32,708 bases of DNA from Planctomycetota bacterium (GCA_016209605.1 JACQVS010000042.1:1-32708); one strand, 5' to 3'; numbered from the stretch's first letter, positions 24,824 through 32,608 are shown. Made by a program: numbers and translations. Notes: a model not told the origin generated them from the letters alone.

Positions 24824-26185
24824 TTGGAAAGCAGGCAAGCTGTGATCGAAGCGTCGAATTTCACTCAGGTTCTTAAAGACATTGGCGGCGGGGAGCTGAC
24901 CGAGCATTCGTTTTCCCGGATTGTCACCGCCCTTTACCAGGATCACCATGGGCGGAGCCAGCTCCGGGAGCATCTGTCCAACTGGGAAAAATTTTCGTCC
25001 TCCTTCGCCTCCCGGGCCAATGCGGGCATTCTGGCGGGCTACTGCCATTACGTTCTCGGACATCTCGATGAAGCCCAGGAGATCCTGGCCAAGGAAAAGC
25101 GCCATGCGTGGGGCGTTTACTACTATATACGCACGCTCCTCGACCGCCATCTGTTCACCGAAGCGGTGAACGCGGCCGAAGAGGCTTCGAAGAAGTTCGA
25201 CGACTTCCTGCCCCTGGCCTTCCTCACCATCGAAGTCTACTGCAAGAGCGGTTGGGAGGAGCAGGTTCCGAAGCTCCTCAAGCAGCTCGAGTCGAAGTGG
25301 GGCAAAACCCCGGTTTACCTGTACCATCAAGGCCTGTACCAGGAGCGTGTGGGGGAGTATCCGCAGGCGATCGCCTCCTACCGCAAGACCATCGATCTGG
25401 ATCCGCAATTCTGCCTGGCCAACTTTCGCCTGGGTTACTGCCTGGACCTCTACGGCCGGGGAGATGAGTGGGCCATAGACCAGGCCATTGCGGCTTATGA
25501 GAACTGCCTGCGGATCTTCCCTTCGTACACCAACGCGGTTATCAACCTGGGGCTGCTCTACGAGGATCGCGAGCGCTACCACGACGCCATCAAGTGCTTC
25601 GAGACCGTCCTCAAGTACCATCCCGAGCATCCCCGGGCGCGGCTGTTCCTGGGCGATGCCAGAGCCGCGACCCGGATGTTCTACGACAAGGAGGAGGAGA
25701 AGAAGGCCGACCGCCAGTCCCAGGTCCTCAAGATTCCGGTCACCGACTTCGAGCTTTCGGTTCGCAGTCGCAACTGCCTGCAGAAGATGAACATCACCAC
25801 CCTGGGCGATCTCATCATGAAGACCGAGCAGGAGCTCCTGTCTTACAAGAACTTCGGCGAAACCTCGCTCAAGGAAATCAAGGACATGCTCGCCCAGAAA
25901 GGCCTGCGCCTGGGGCAGGGCTTGGAGCAGGGCAGCCCGGATGCGCCCGCGTCCCGCAACCCCCTGGAGGCCACCGCCGATCCGGAGCTTCTCAACCGCT
26001 CCATCGAAACGCTCAACCTCTCGGTGCGCAGCCGCCGCTGCATGGAGCGCCTGGGGGTGAAGACCCTGCGCGACCTGATCAATAAAACCGAAGTCCAGCT
26101 CATGGCCGCGAAGAACTTCGGCATGACCTCCTTGAACGAGATCAAGAAGAAGATGGCGGAGCTGGGGCTGCGGCTGCGGGGATGA
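24824..26185 (+). CDS. TPR protein with two RNA polymerase alpha-CTD-like domains
   Basis: Protein of 453 residues. Residues 60-290 are tetratricopeptide-like helical repeats (best seen in YLYHQGLYQERVGEYPQAIA, then AVINLGLLYEDRERYHDAIK). A charged linker (DKEEEKKADRQ) leads to two modules of the RNA polymerase alpha-subunit C-terminal type: 305-362 (FELSVRSRNCLQKMNITTLG, then SYKNFGETSLKEIKDML) and 393-451 (NLSVRSRRCMERLGVKTLRD, then AAKNFGMTSLNEIKKKM). In E. coli alpha numbering, Arg265 corresponds to Arg314 and Arg402; Asn268 is Asn317 in the first module but Arg405 in the second; Gly296 and Ser299 are kept, and Lys298 is Thr in both. There is no alpha N-terminal assembly domain. The TTG start is supported by AGGAGG six bases upstream. 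ruvA follows after 16 bases. DNA binding or contact with transcription proteins is inferred. Confidence 0.88.
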   Translation: MESRQAVIEASNFTQVLKDIGGGELTEHSFSRIVTALYQDHHGRSQLREHLSNWEKFSSSFASRANAGILAGYCHYVLGHLDEAQEILAKEKRHAWGVYYYIRTLLDRHLFTEAVNAAEEASKKFDDFLPLAFLTIEVYCKSGWEEQVPKLLKQLESKWGKTPVYLYHQGLYQERVGEYPQAIASYRKTIDLDPQFCLANFRLGYCLDLYGRGDEWAIDQAIAAYENCLRIFPSYTNAVINLGLLYEDRERYHDAIKCFETVLKYHPEHPRARLFLGDARAATRMFYDKEEEKKADRQSQVLKIPVTDFELSVRSRNCLQKMNITTLGDLIMKTEQELLSYKNFGETSLKEIKDMLAQKGLRLGQGLEQGSPDAPASRNPLEATADPELLNRSIETLNLSVRSRRCMERLGVKTLRDLINKTEVQLMAAKNFGMTSLNEIKKKMAELGLRLRG

Positions 26186-26201
26186 CCGAAGAGAAGCGAG
26201 C

Positions 26202-26876
26202 ATGTACCACCATGTCACCGGCGAGCTGGTGGAGTTGACGCCCACCCGGGCGGTCATCGAGGCCGCCGGGGTGGGTTACGAGCTGTCCATTTCCCTGGCC
26301 ACTTACCAGGCGATCAAAAACCAGCGGCAAATCCGCCTGCTGACCCACCTTCTGGTGCGCGAGGATCTGCTCCGCCTCTTCGGGTTCGCGACCGCCGCCG
26401 AGCGGGAGCTTTTCCGGACGATCATCAGCGTGGCCGGCATCGGGCCGGCGACGGCTCTGGCCATCCTCTCCAGCTTTGGTGTGGAGGAGTTCAAAGCCGC
26501 CGTTCTGGCGGGAGATGCGGCGGCGATCCGCAAGATCAAGGGGATCGGACCGAAGATCGCCGACCGGTTGCTCGTGGAGCTGAAGGACCGCTTCCCGCCC
26601 TCGTTCACCGGCGCTCGGGCTGGGCTGCTCGCCGGCGCCAGCCAGAAACTGGCGGGGCGAGAGTTCGGCCAGGCCGCCGAGGCGCTGGCCGGCGAGGCCC
26701 TGCGGGCTCTGCTCGAGCTGGGATTTTCCCGGAAAGATGGGGAGAAGCGGGTGCGGGCGGCGGTGACCGCCTTGTCCGAAAACTTGTCCGAAAAGGTTTC
26801 GGGCGGCTCTCCGGCCCAGGCGGCCGGCCTGACCGTGGAGGCGGTCATCGCCGAGGCGCTGCGCTCCGGGGCGTAG
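26202..26876 (+). CDS. ruvA: Holliday junction DNA helicase subunit RuvA
   Basis: This 224-residue protein binds four-way junctions and loads the RuvB motor in recombination repair. The N-terminal OB-fold is evident (MYHHVTGELVELTPTRAVIEAAGVGYEL), followed by two helix-hairpin-helix motifs, SVAGIGPATALAILS (76-90) and IKGIGPKIADRLLVELKD (112-129), and a C-terminal three-helix domain (about 160-224) that contacts RuvB. The length is slightly above the usual 200, from a longer flexible linker. AGAGAAG precedes the ATG. It is the second gene after the TPR/alpha-CTD protein; ruvB and ruvC are not in this window. Confidence 0.95.
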   Translation: MYHHVTGELVELTPTRAVIEAAGVGYELSISLATYQAIKNQRQIRLLTHLLVREDLLRLFGFATAAERELFRTIISVAGIGPATALAILSSFGVEEFKAAVLAGDAAAIRKIKGIGPKIADRLLVELKDRFPPSFTGARAGLLAGASQKLAGREFGQAAEALAGEALRALLELGFSRKDGEKRVRAAVTALSENLSEKVSGGSPAQAAGLTVEAVIAEALRSGA

Positions 26877-26991
26877 CGCCCCCTTTCCCCATCAATTTCC
26901 GACCCTATCAATTTCCGTACCCGCTCCATTCACCCTTCCCGCGGTTTCCCCCGGCGGTTCGATGGAATATTTAACCTGTTGCAGGTCTAAT

Positions 26992-27011
26992 GCTTCCGGA
27001 GGCTTTTTTTT
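26992..27011 (+). terminator. Possible terminator after ruvA
   Basis: GCTTCCGGAGGC is self-complementary apart from one wobble and is followed by eight T residues. The absence of a loop makes the stem imperfect, so the call rests mainly on the T tract and the position. Confidence 0.35.
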
Positions 27012-27037
27012 CCGTTGAGAAAATATTCATTTTCTAG

Positions 27038-27066
27038 TTGATGGAGTTGCCATCGCCTTGTATTAT
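27038..27066 (+). promoter_or_regulatory. Promoter of the exported-protein gene, with adjacent palindrome
   Basis: TTGATG (27038-27043), a 17-base spacer and TATTAT (27061-27066) fit a housekeeping promoter. The palindrome AGAAAAT-attc-ATTTTCT lies at 27018-27035, two bases upstream of the -35 hexamer, a position suited to a regulator. The transcript would carry a leader of about 190 bases. Confidence 0.45.
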
Positions 27067-27261
27067 CAAAATAAACTACGGTGCATTTTCGATTCGGCTA
27101 TCAATCAGAAAAGTCCCCGCTTCTTCCCATCGCGCTCGGATTGTAGGTTGAAATTTTGTGCCCGATTCGGACGCAAAAATCTGGAGACAGGAGAAGAGGA
27201 TTAAAGATATGGCCTTCGGGTGAATGCAAGAAACTTGAGCTGAAAAGACAGGAGATTTCCC

Positions 27262-28431
27262 ATGCCCTCTAACCGCTTGCTGCGATCGATTGTTAGAGGG
27301 AGCCCTATTGTCCCGGTTTTCCTGGCCCTGCTCTTTCACCCGCTGGCCAAGGCCCAGGAGCCCCTCGCCCTGAAGATCGACCCCGCCGAAAAGGTCGATA
27401 AGGCCGGCGCCGGGAGCGCTGAGCTTCCCAGGGCCAATGCCACCGATGCCCACCACGTTGTGGCCCCCCGGACAGCCGCGCCGAGACCCTCCCTGGAAAT
27501 GGCCGGAAATCGTCCTGAGAAATTGCAGTTTGTCAATCCCTGGACCGGGCTCTTGAGGTTCGACCCCCCTCAGGATCCGGATGCCGAGGCCGGTCCCCTC
27601 GGTAAGACTGGTCCCCTCGCGAGAAGCGGCGTTGAAGATCCCACCGATTACCGCCAGGAGTACCAGCGCATTCCCGGCAAGGCCGACGGCAGGGAATCCC
27701 CCTTTGATCTCGAGATTGAGTTCGAGAGCCGGCCGGATTACCTCCCTTCGCTCAAGAACCAGCCGATTTTCGACAGCAAGCCGAGGGCCCGCAAGGCGCG
27801 CCATCAGGCGGTCTGGAACCTCCTGGAGAAAGAGGCCTACCGCCAGCTGCGCCGGTTCCTGAAGCGGGAGTGGCGGCACCAGTTCGAGGCCAATCCTTCC
27901 ATGACCAACGAGTTCTACGAATCGCGGTTGGCTCAAATCAACAACATCGGCAAGGAAGCGGATGAGATCGACCTCTACAATACCGATTACTATTCCAACC
28001 AGTTTCGCAACGCCGCCCTGGACATGGCCGAGCTGGAGGGGGAGCGGGAGCTCAACCTGGTGGAATGGGGGCCGCTGCGGATCAACGACCACGGCTCGAT
28101 CAATTTCGATCTGAAGGCCTGGTATGATCCGGAGCCCAATCAGGATCAAGGGCTGAAGTTCGCCTCGAGCAACGGCACGAAGGATGCGGCCCTGTTCAAG
28201 GGCCGACACTACCACCTGCACACCAGCTTCCGCCTCAATTACGACCCCCTCCGGGCGTGGCAGAAGAGCGACCTGCTGGAAGGGGTCCGTTCCTATGGAG
28301 GCGCCCTGGAGATCGACTTCCTGTCCGATATCCTCAAGAAGCAGCTCTTCACCACCGAGGTCGAGGCCAGCGTCCGCAGCGACGGCGAGATGGTCTTTTT
28401 CGTCAATTGGGTTTTCAAGGGCAGAAAATAA
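27262..28431 (+). CDS. Exported protein of unknown function
   Basis: This 389-residue protein is not recognised. A signal peptide is clear (LLRSIVRGSPIVPVFLALLFHPLAKAQE). Residues 32-150 are polar and Pro-rich, probably disordered. From about 170 the chain is ordered: a helical section (ARHQAVWNLLEKEAYRQLRRFLKREWRHQFEAN), an aromatic-rich section (IDLYNTDYYSNQFRNAALD) and a beta-rich C-terminus with alternating patterns (INFDLKAWYDPEP, HYHLHTSFRLNYDPL, YGGALEIDFLSD, LFTTEVEASVRSDGEMVFFVNWVFKGRK). The ending in aromatic and basic residues on alternating strands resembles a small outer-membrane barrel, but this is only an impression. CAGGAGA lies 8 bases before the ATG. The coiled-coil gene follows on the same strand after 254 bases. 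Confidence 0.7.
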   Translation: MPSNRLLRSIVRGSPIVPVFLALLFHPLAKAQEPLALKIDPAEKVDKAGAGSAELPRANATDAHHVVAPRTAAPRPSLEMAGNRPEKLQFVNPWTGLLRFDPPQDPDAEAGPLGKTGPLARSGVEDPTDYRQEYQRIPGKADGRESPFDLEIEFESRPDYLPSLKNQPIFDSKPRARKARHQAVWNLLEKEAYRQLRRFLKREWRHQFEANPSMTNEFYESRLAQINNIGKEADEIDLYNTDYYSNQFRNAALDMAELEGERELNLVEWGPLRINDHGSINFDLKAWYDPEPNQDQGLKFASSNGTKDAALFKGRHYHLHTSFRLNYDPLRAWQKSDLLEGVRSYGGALEIDFLSDILKKQLFTTEVEASVRSDGEMVFFVNWVFKGRK

Positions 28432-28685
28432 TCCTTCCGGAAGCCTGTTCTCAGCAGCATTCCCCGCGGTTATTATAAATTTTAAAGAGCGACAATCTGT
28501 CAGCGCCGGTTCCAATCTCTCCTTCTTCCTTTTTCGGGAAAAGATTTGCACCGAACCGGATCCGCCGATACCATTTGTGTGCTCTGACGAGGATGGTGTT
28601 TCCAGCAGTTTGTATTTACGGATACCATTTTTCACCACTTCGAGGGGGAAAATCCTCCATGGCTCGTTAAGAGAGGGTCATCTCC

Positions 28686-30026
28686 ATGGGGTCTGAAACC
28701 AATCTGGACCCATCGCTGAATGAATATCAACCGGGCTTGAGCGACTCCCGGGAGCAGGAGCTGAGCAAGGTGCGGGCGGTGATTGAAAAGCTTGGTGGCA
28801 TCCAGCAAGCCCTGAAGAAGATCTCCCAGGGCTCCATCAGCCGGACTTCTCTGACCGCGGCGGTGCGGGAGGCCCTTCACCAGATCCTGGAAGGGGACAA
28901 GCAGGAACTTTTTCCGGAGCTGCGCGAGCTGCAGGCCGGGATCGAGCTGCTAGGCCGCGCTTCCGGGGAAGGGCTCGAGAAGCAAAAAAGCGAGCTTGAG
29001 GGGCAACTGGGCGCGGTTCGAGAGCGCTCCGAGAAAGGGATCGAGTCCTTTCAGGCCTGGGCGCAAGACCGGTTCGGTCAGCTCGAAAATCGGCTGGCCG
29101 CTCTGGAAAGCCAGTTCCAGGAGCAGCTCCGGGGCCTGGAAAAGATCATTCGGGAGCTGGGGGAGAGCGTCAAAATCCTGGAGCGTTCTCTCGATGGACG
29201 CTGGGCGGGAGATTTCGCGCAGCTCGAGTCCAAGCTGGAGGAGAAGTTCGAGAAGGAAATTCAATCCGTCGAAGCGTCTCTGGCGGAGAAGATCGCCAGC
29301 CTGGAAATGCAAATCGCCGATCAGTCCCAAGGGGGGGGCTCCCGGGCGGAAGAGCTGCTCCAGGGCTTGAACCGGGCAGTTGAAGAATTCCGAGCCTTTG
29401 AAGCCCGCATCAACAAGGAAGTTGCCGTCTTGCAGCAGGAAAGCATGATAGAGATCAAGGATCAAATCCGTGAGCTCGCGGAAATGGTTGGGAGCCTTCC
29501 CGGCCTTTTGCCGCCGCGGCGTCTATTTGAGACCATCGAGGACCGCCTCGAGCAGGTCGAGGAGAAATTCAAGCTGCTCTCATCCCAGCTTCGCCAGGTG
29601 GAGGAGTTCGTGCCGGAGCTGAAGTCGGCCCGGGAGCGTTTCAAAGCGCTCCAGGAGCAGATCGCCAACCTGACCGCCGAGATCGTCACGGCGGAGCGGG
29701 AGGTGGTCGATTTCCGCGAGCAGACGGCGCAGAAGCTCGCTCAGGTGCAGGAGCTGCTCAAGAAAGGGCTCGATCGCCACGACCTGGACCGGTCGCTGGT
29801 TGGCCAGCGGATCCTCAACCTGCGCGACACGCTCAAGGGCCAGCTGGAAAGCGCCATCGAGCGCTCCCGCAGCAGCAAAGGCTCCCTCTGGAACCGCCTT
29901 TCCGGCCACCGGGAGTCCGGCCCGCTTCAGCTCGAGCCGGAGGAGTGGGAGCGCTTCCGCAGCCGTCTGGAGAGCGTCCTCGAAGGCTTGGAGTCGCTGA
30001 TTGCCGACTACGGCGGGCGGTTTTAG
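28686..30026 (+). CDS. Long coiled-coil protein of unknown function
   Basis: This 446-residue protein has no signal peptide or membrane segment. Residues 20-75 form a helical head with a conserved-looking KLGGIQQALKKISQGSISRTSLTAAV stretch. Residues 85-400 are almost continuous heptad-type coiled coil rich in Glu, Lys, Leu and Gln, broken near 270-285 by GSLPGLLPPRRLF. The C-terminus (EPEEWERFRSRLESVLEGLESLIADYGGRF) is again helical. Such proteins serve as scaffolds or partition/cytoskeletal elements, but no family was recognised. GAGAGGG lies 7 bases before the ATG. It converges on the aldo/keto reductase gene, with repeat copy B between them. Confidence 0.75.
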   Translation: MGSETNLDPSLNEYQPGLSDSREQELSKVRAVIEKLGGIQQALKKISQGSISRTSLTAAVREALHQILEGDKQELFPELRELQAGIELLGRASGEGLEKQKSELEGQLGAVRERSEKGIESFQAWAQDRFGQLENRLAALESQFQEQLRGLEKIIRELGESVKILERSLDGRWAGDFAQLESKLEEKFEKEIQSVEASLAEKIASLEMQIADQSQGGGSRAEELLQGLNRAVEEFRAFEARINKEVAVLQQESMIEIKDQIRELAEMVGSLPGLLPPRRLFETIEDRLEQVEEKFKLLSSQLRQVEEFVPELKSARERFKALQEQIANLTAEIVTAEREVVDFREQTAQKLAQVQELLKKGLDRHDLDRSLVGQRILNLRDTLKGQLESAIERSRSSKGSLWNRLSGHRESGPLQLEPEEWERFRSRLESVLEGLESLIADYGGRF

Positions 30027-30046
30027 CGGCCGGGAACTACCTTTAT

Positions 30047-30123
30047 TAATGCGGGCTTCGCCCGCAACCGAGCTATCCGCAACCTCTCCGCAGGATGCGG
30101 AGAGGTTGCGGAGGAAGAATTTA
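30047..30123 (+). repeat. 77-bp two-hairpin repeat element, copy B
   Basis: This is the second copy of the element at 24115-24191, in the opposite orientation. It has the small hairpin GCGGGC-TTC-GCCCGC (30051-30065) and the perfect 16-bp stem CCGCAACCTCTCCGCA / TGCGGAGAGGTTGCGG (30077-30092 and 30096-30111), then GGAGGAAGAATTTA. Relative to copy A one T-A pair in the stem is a C-G pair, and the three-base loop is wholly different. It sits between two convergent genes and its last bases form the stop codon of the reductase. Confidence 0.9.
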
Positions 30124-31191
30124 TCCCAGGCCGTGTTGATCGCGGTGCACCGTCGAGTCGAAGTCCTGGGTCGACTTGAACCGCTCCAGCCTCCCATCGC
30201 CGGCGATCTCCTTGACTTTTCCCAGGATTGACTCCAGCTCCTCCCGGCTCAAGGGCTTGAAGCTCTTGGCGGTGCGGAGGTTCTGGTTGAGCACCTCGAC
30301 CGAGTCCATGCCCGAGAGGCAGACCGGGATGTGGAGGTTGAATGCGTACTTCAAGCACTCCTCGGCGGTGACGCCCGCCGAGCGCGGGATGCCCCCGTCT
30401 CCTCCCAGGGGCTTCATGCCGACCACGCCCATGCCCCTCTCCAGGGCCACCGGCAGGACCTGGCGGGCGAAGCTGCGGTAGTGGCTGTCGAGGACGTTCA
30501 AGGGCATCTGCAGCGAGTCCCAGGTGAAGTTCTGGGCGAGCATCTTGAGGTGGATGTGGGGCGACTTGTGGCCGGTGAAGCCGATGAAGCGGATCTTCCC
30601 CTGCTCCCTGGCCTTGAGGGCGGCGTGGATGGCGCCATTCTTGGCGAAGATCCAGTCGGGATCGTTGTCGTAGTTGCACTCGTGGAACTGCCAGAGGTCA
30701 ATGACCTCGGTCTCCAGGCGCTTCAAGCTGTCCTCGAGGTCGCTCATGGCGGCCTTCTGATCGCGGCCGCAGACCTTGGTCATGAGGAAAACCTTCCGGC
30801 GGAAGCCGTCCTTCAAGGCCAGGCCCATGCGCTTCTCGCTCAGGCCCTTGTGGTACTCCCAGGCGTTGTCCATGAAGTTCACGCCGCCGTCGATGGCGGT
30901 GCGGATGATCCGGGTCGACTCCTCAGCGGAGGCCTGGACGCCGATGTGGTAGCCGCCGATGCCCAGGATGGAGACTTTCTCCCCGGTCTTGCCGAAGGCG
31001 CGGTAGGGCATGCCGTCGCGGGTCTCGACCGTCGGCGGGGGAGTGAAGATTTCCGGGGCCGCGGCGGGAGCCCCGGCCGGCGCGGCCGCCAGGGGATTCG
31101 CCAGCCCGGCGGCGGGGCCAAGGGCCGTTCCCAGCGCGGCGGTATAGAGGAAGTGGCGCCGTGAGAGCTGTCCATGGGATGCTTGCGTCAT
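30121..31191 (-). CDS. Tat-exported aldo/keto reductase family protein
   Basis: This 356-residue protein begins with a twin-arginine signal (SRRHFLYTAALGTALGPAAGLA), so it is probably folded with cofactor in the cytoplasm and exported to the periplasm. The aldo/keto reductase barrel starts near 60 (MPYRAFGKTGEKVSILGIGGYHIG). The catalytic tetrad is intact: Asp108 and Tyr113 (NFMDNAWEYH), Lys139 (FLMTKVCGR) and His170 (LWQFHECN). It should reduce or oxidise a carbonyl/alcohol with NAD(P)H; the substrate is unknown. AAGGAG lies 8 bases before the ATG. The TAA stop is supplied by the end of repeat copy B, so the last residues (HRDQHGLG) may be a novel ending. Tat-exported members are common in Planctomycetota, Verrucomicrobia and Acidobacteria. 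Confidence 0.88.
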   Translation of the reverse strand: MTQASHGQLSRRHFLYTAALGTALGPAAGLANPLAAAPAGAPAAAPEIFTPPPTVETRDGMPYRAFGKTGEKVSILGIGGYHIGVQASAEESTRIIRTAIDGGVNFMDNAWEYHKGLSEKRMGLALKDGFRRKVFLMTKVCGRDQKAAMSDLEDSLKRLETEVIDLWQFHECNYDNDPDWIFAKNGAIHAALKAREQGKIRFIGFTGHKSPHIHLKMLAQNFTWDSLQMPLNVLDSHYRSFARQVLPVALERGMGVVGMKPLGGDGGIPRSAGVTAEECLKYAFNLHIPVCLSGMDSVEVLNQNLRTAKSFKPLSREELESILGKVKEIAGDGRLERFKSTQDFDSTVHRDQHGLG

Positions 31192-31377
31192 CGCAGTTCT
31201 CCTTCAGGGTTTAAGGACCAGGGAGATGGGTTCTCGCAACCGTCAATCCCCACATGATACCGGATTTCGCTGGAGATACAACGACTTGGCCTCCAGTCTT
31301 GCTTTCCCGGCAGCCCCGAGTAAACTAACTTGTTCAGGCGTTCCTCCCGGAGCGCCAACCACCCCGCCAAAACGACG

Positions 31378-31454
31378 GTGGATGTAGCTCAGTTGGTTAG
31401 AGCTCCAGACTGTGGCTCTGGTTGTCGGGGGTTCAAGTCCCCTCATCCACCCCA
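31378..31454 (+). tRNA. tRNA-His (anticodon GUG)
   Basis: The acceptor GTGGATG pairs with CATCCAC, with discriminator C and encoded CCA (31452-31454). The base before position 1 is G (31377), giving the G-1:C73 pair specific to tRNA-His. The D stem is GCTC/GAGC and the anticodon loop CTGTGGC gives GUG. A weak TTGCTT (31299)/TAAACT (31321) pair upstream may be its promoter. Confidence 0.95.
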
Positions 31455-31460
31455 GTATAA

Positions 31461-31499
31461 GCCCCTCCAGGACCGAGAGTTCCGGAGGGGCGCTTTTTT
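31461..31499 (+). terminator. Rho-independent terminator of tRNA-His
   Basis: GCCCCTCC (31461-31468) pairs with GGAGGGGC (31484-31491) around a 15-base loop and is followed by GC and six T residues. It starts six bases after the tRNA CCA end. Confidence 0.88.
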
Positions 31500-31609
31500 G
31501 GATTGAGTTGCACACTTATACAATGCTGGGAGGGAAAGGCTGGGATGTTGCTGCGCAACCATTTGCTATCGGTCCGGAGGATAGGCGAGCAGATCTATCG
31601 CGCGAAGGT

Positions 31610-32029
31610 CTATTGAGACCAATTCTCCAGCGTAAGGCCAGGAATCCGCTCGAAGTCCTTACGGTTTCGAGTCACGAGGATGGCTTTATGTTCAAGAACA
31701 ATTGCTGCGATCGAGAGATCCAGCTTCCCAAGGCGTGGCAGTTGCTTCCTTAGCCCCAGGTAGCGTTCCATTGCCTGTCGAGAGAACGGAATTACTCTGA
31801 TTCTGGTCGCAGATTCAATCACCTGGAACAGACCCTGGTATGCCCTTTCAAGCTTTTCGAGATCTCGAGATCTCCGAATTTGTGCATACCAACCGGTGAG
31901 CTGCTCTTCGATAGAGATGATCGTGATGGCAAGCTGTTCGGGAGGTGTGGCCTCTATCCGAGCGGTGACTTGGGGATGGCCATAGCGGTAGAGCGTGAGA
32001 TGGTCCGTGTCGATAATGTAGAGGCTCAT
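31610..32029 (-). CDS. PIN-domain toxin (VapC-like ribonuclease)
   Basis: This 139-residue protein is a predicted metal-dependent RNase toxin. The PIN acidic residues are present: Asp7 in YIIDTDHLTLY, Glu41 or Glu42 in ISIEEQLTGW, Asp104 in LGKLDLSIAAI and Asp125 in RNRKDF. The sequence LAITIISIEEQLTGWYAQIRRSRD is typical of the VapC subgroup that includes MvaT/FitB-like toxins. It overlaps the upstream antitoxin gene by 4 bases (ATGA), the usual coupled arrangement. It lies 110 bases past the tRNA-His terminator. Unlike the PIN remnant at 13.2 kb it looks intact at both ends. Confidence 0.88.
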   Translation of the reverse strand: MSLYIIDTDHLTLYRYGHPQVTARIEATPPEQLAITIISIEEQLTGWYAQIRRSRDLEKLERAYQGLFQVIESATRIRVIPFSRQAMERYLGLRKQLPRLGKLDLSIAAIVLEHKAILVTRNRKDFERIPGLTLENWSQ

Positions 32030-32331
32030 GGCCTCCCACGGTCGGAATTTACGCTCCGTCTGTAATCCCGGATGTTCTGTTCGAAGTCGGCGGCGTCAGG
32101 ATGGTCTTTCCAAGTTCCAGCGATGCTTTTCCAGGGGTGCGCTTCACCTGGAATCGTCACGTCAATGTCAATGCGGACCACCTCAGCATTCGAGAACTTT
32201 CCCCGTATCAACTCGCGAAGTCGGTTTAGGGCTTCCTCCCTCGTAGGGGCCTCAGCCATCAACGGCGGTGCCATCACAGTGGCCCGGTAGCCATCGTTCT
32301 CAATTGGTTCCACCAAGACTGATATCTGCAT
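32026..32331 (-). CDS. HicB-like antitoxin paired with the PIN toxin
   Basis: This 101-residue protein has a HicB-type beta-alpha half (ISVLVEPIENDGYRATVMAPPLMAEAPTREEALNRLRELI) followed by a tail HPWKSIAGTWKDHPDAADFEQNIRDYRRSV, which is the toxin-binding type of segment found in antitoxins located before PIN toxins. There is no recognisable helix-turn-helix or ribbon-helix-helix, so DNA binding by this chain is uncertain. GGAG lies 8 bases before the ATG. The genes overlap as ATGA. The pairing of a HicB fold with a PIN toxin, instead of HicA, is a known but less familiar combination. Confidence 0.8.
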   Translation of the reverse strand: MQISVLVEPIENDGYRATVMAPPLMAEAPTREEALNRLRELIRGKFSNAEVVRIDIDVTIPGEAHPWKSIAGTWKDHPDAADFEQNIRDYRRSVNSDRGRP

Positions 32332-32368
32332 ATGTCGTTTCTCCGGAAATCGAGTTATTTACAGCACT

Positions 32369-32397
32369 ATTATCCTCAAAAATACGCGAATAGCCAA
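32369..32397 (-). promoter_or_regulatory. Promoter of the toxin-antitoxin operon
   Basis: On the - strand, TTGGCT (32397-32392), a 17-base spacer and GATAAT (32374-32369) precede the antitoxin ATG by 38 bases. Transcription would start near 32362. Confidence 0.5.
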
Positions 32398-32608
32398 CCT
32401 GAGTCAGTATAATAATGGATCAGTGACCGATGCCGATGTCAATGCTCTTTGATCTTTCTTATTTTCAGGTGGAGCCGAGCCGGCGTGCCTCGATGCAGCG
32501 GATTGCAACGATGACGGGCAATTAGACTCTATCATCAAAACTTCTTCGCAGGCTGCTGAGATGTCTTGGCGTCCCAGGACCGCTCTCCAATTCGCTTTGC
32601 GTCTTAAC

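Larger units (their letters stand above)
26877..27261. other. Intergenic region between ruvA and the exported protein gene
   Basis: No gene is seen. It contains a short direct repeat ATCAATTTCCG near 26891 and 26909, a T8 tract after GCTTCCGGAGGC (26992-27011) that may end the ruvA transcript, a palindrome at 27018-27035 and a promoter at 27038-27066. The remaining 190 bases form a long AT-rich 5' leader ahead of the next gene. No known riboswitch was recognised in it. Confidence 0.5.

Noticed and set aside
31243..31515. Protein with MRGLEPPTTRATVWSSNQLSY
   Set aside because: This is antisense translation of tRNA-His, another recurrent artefact.
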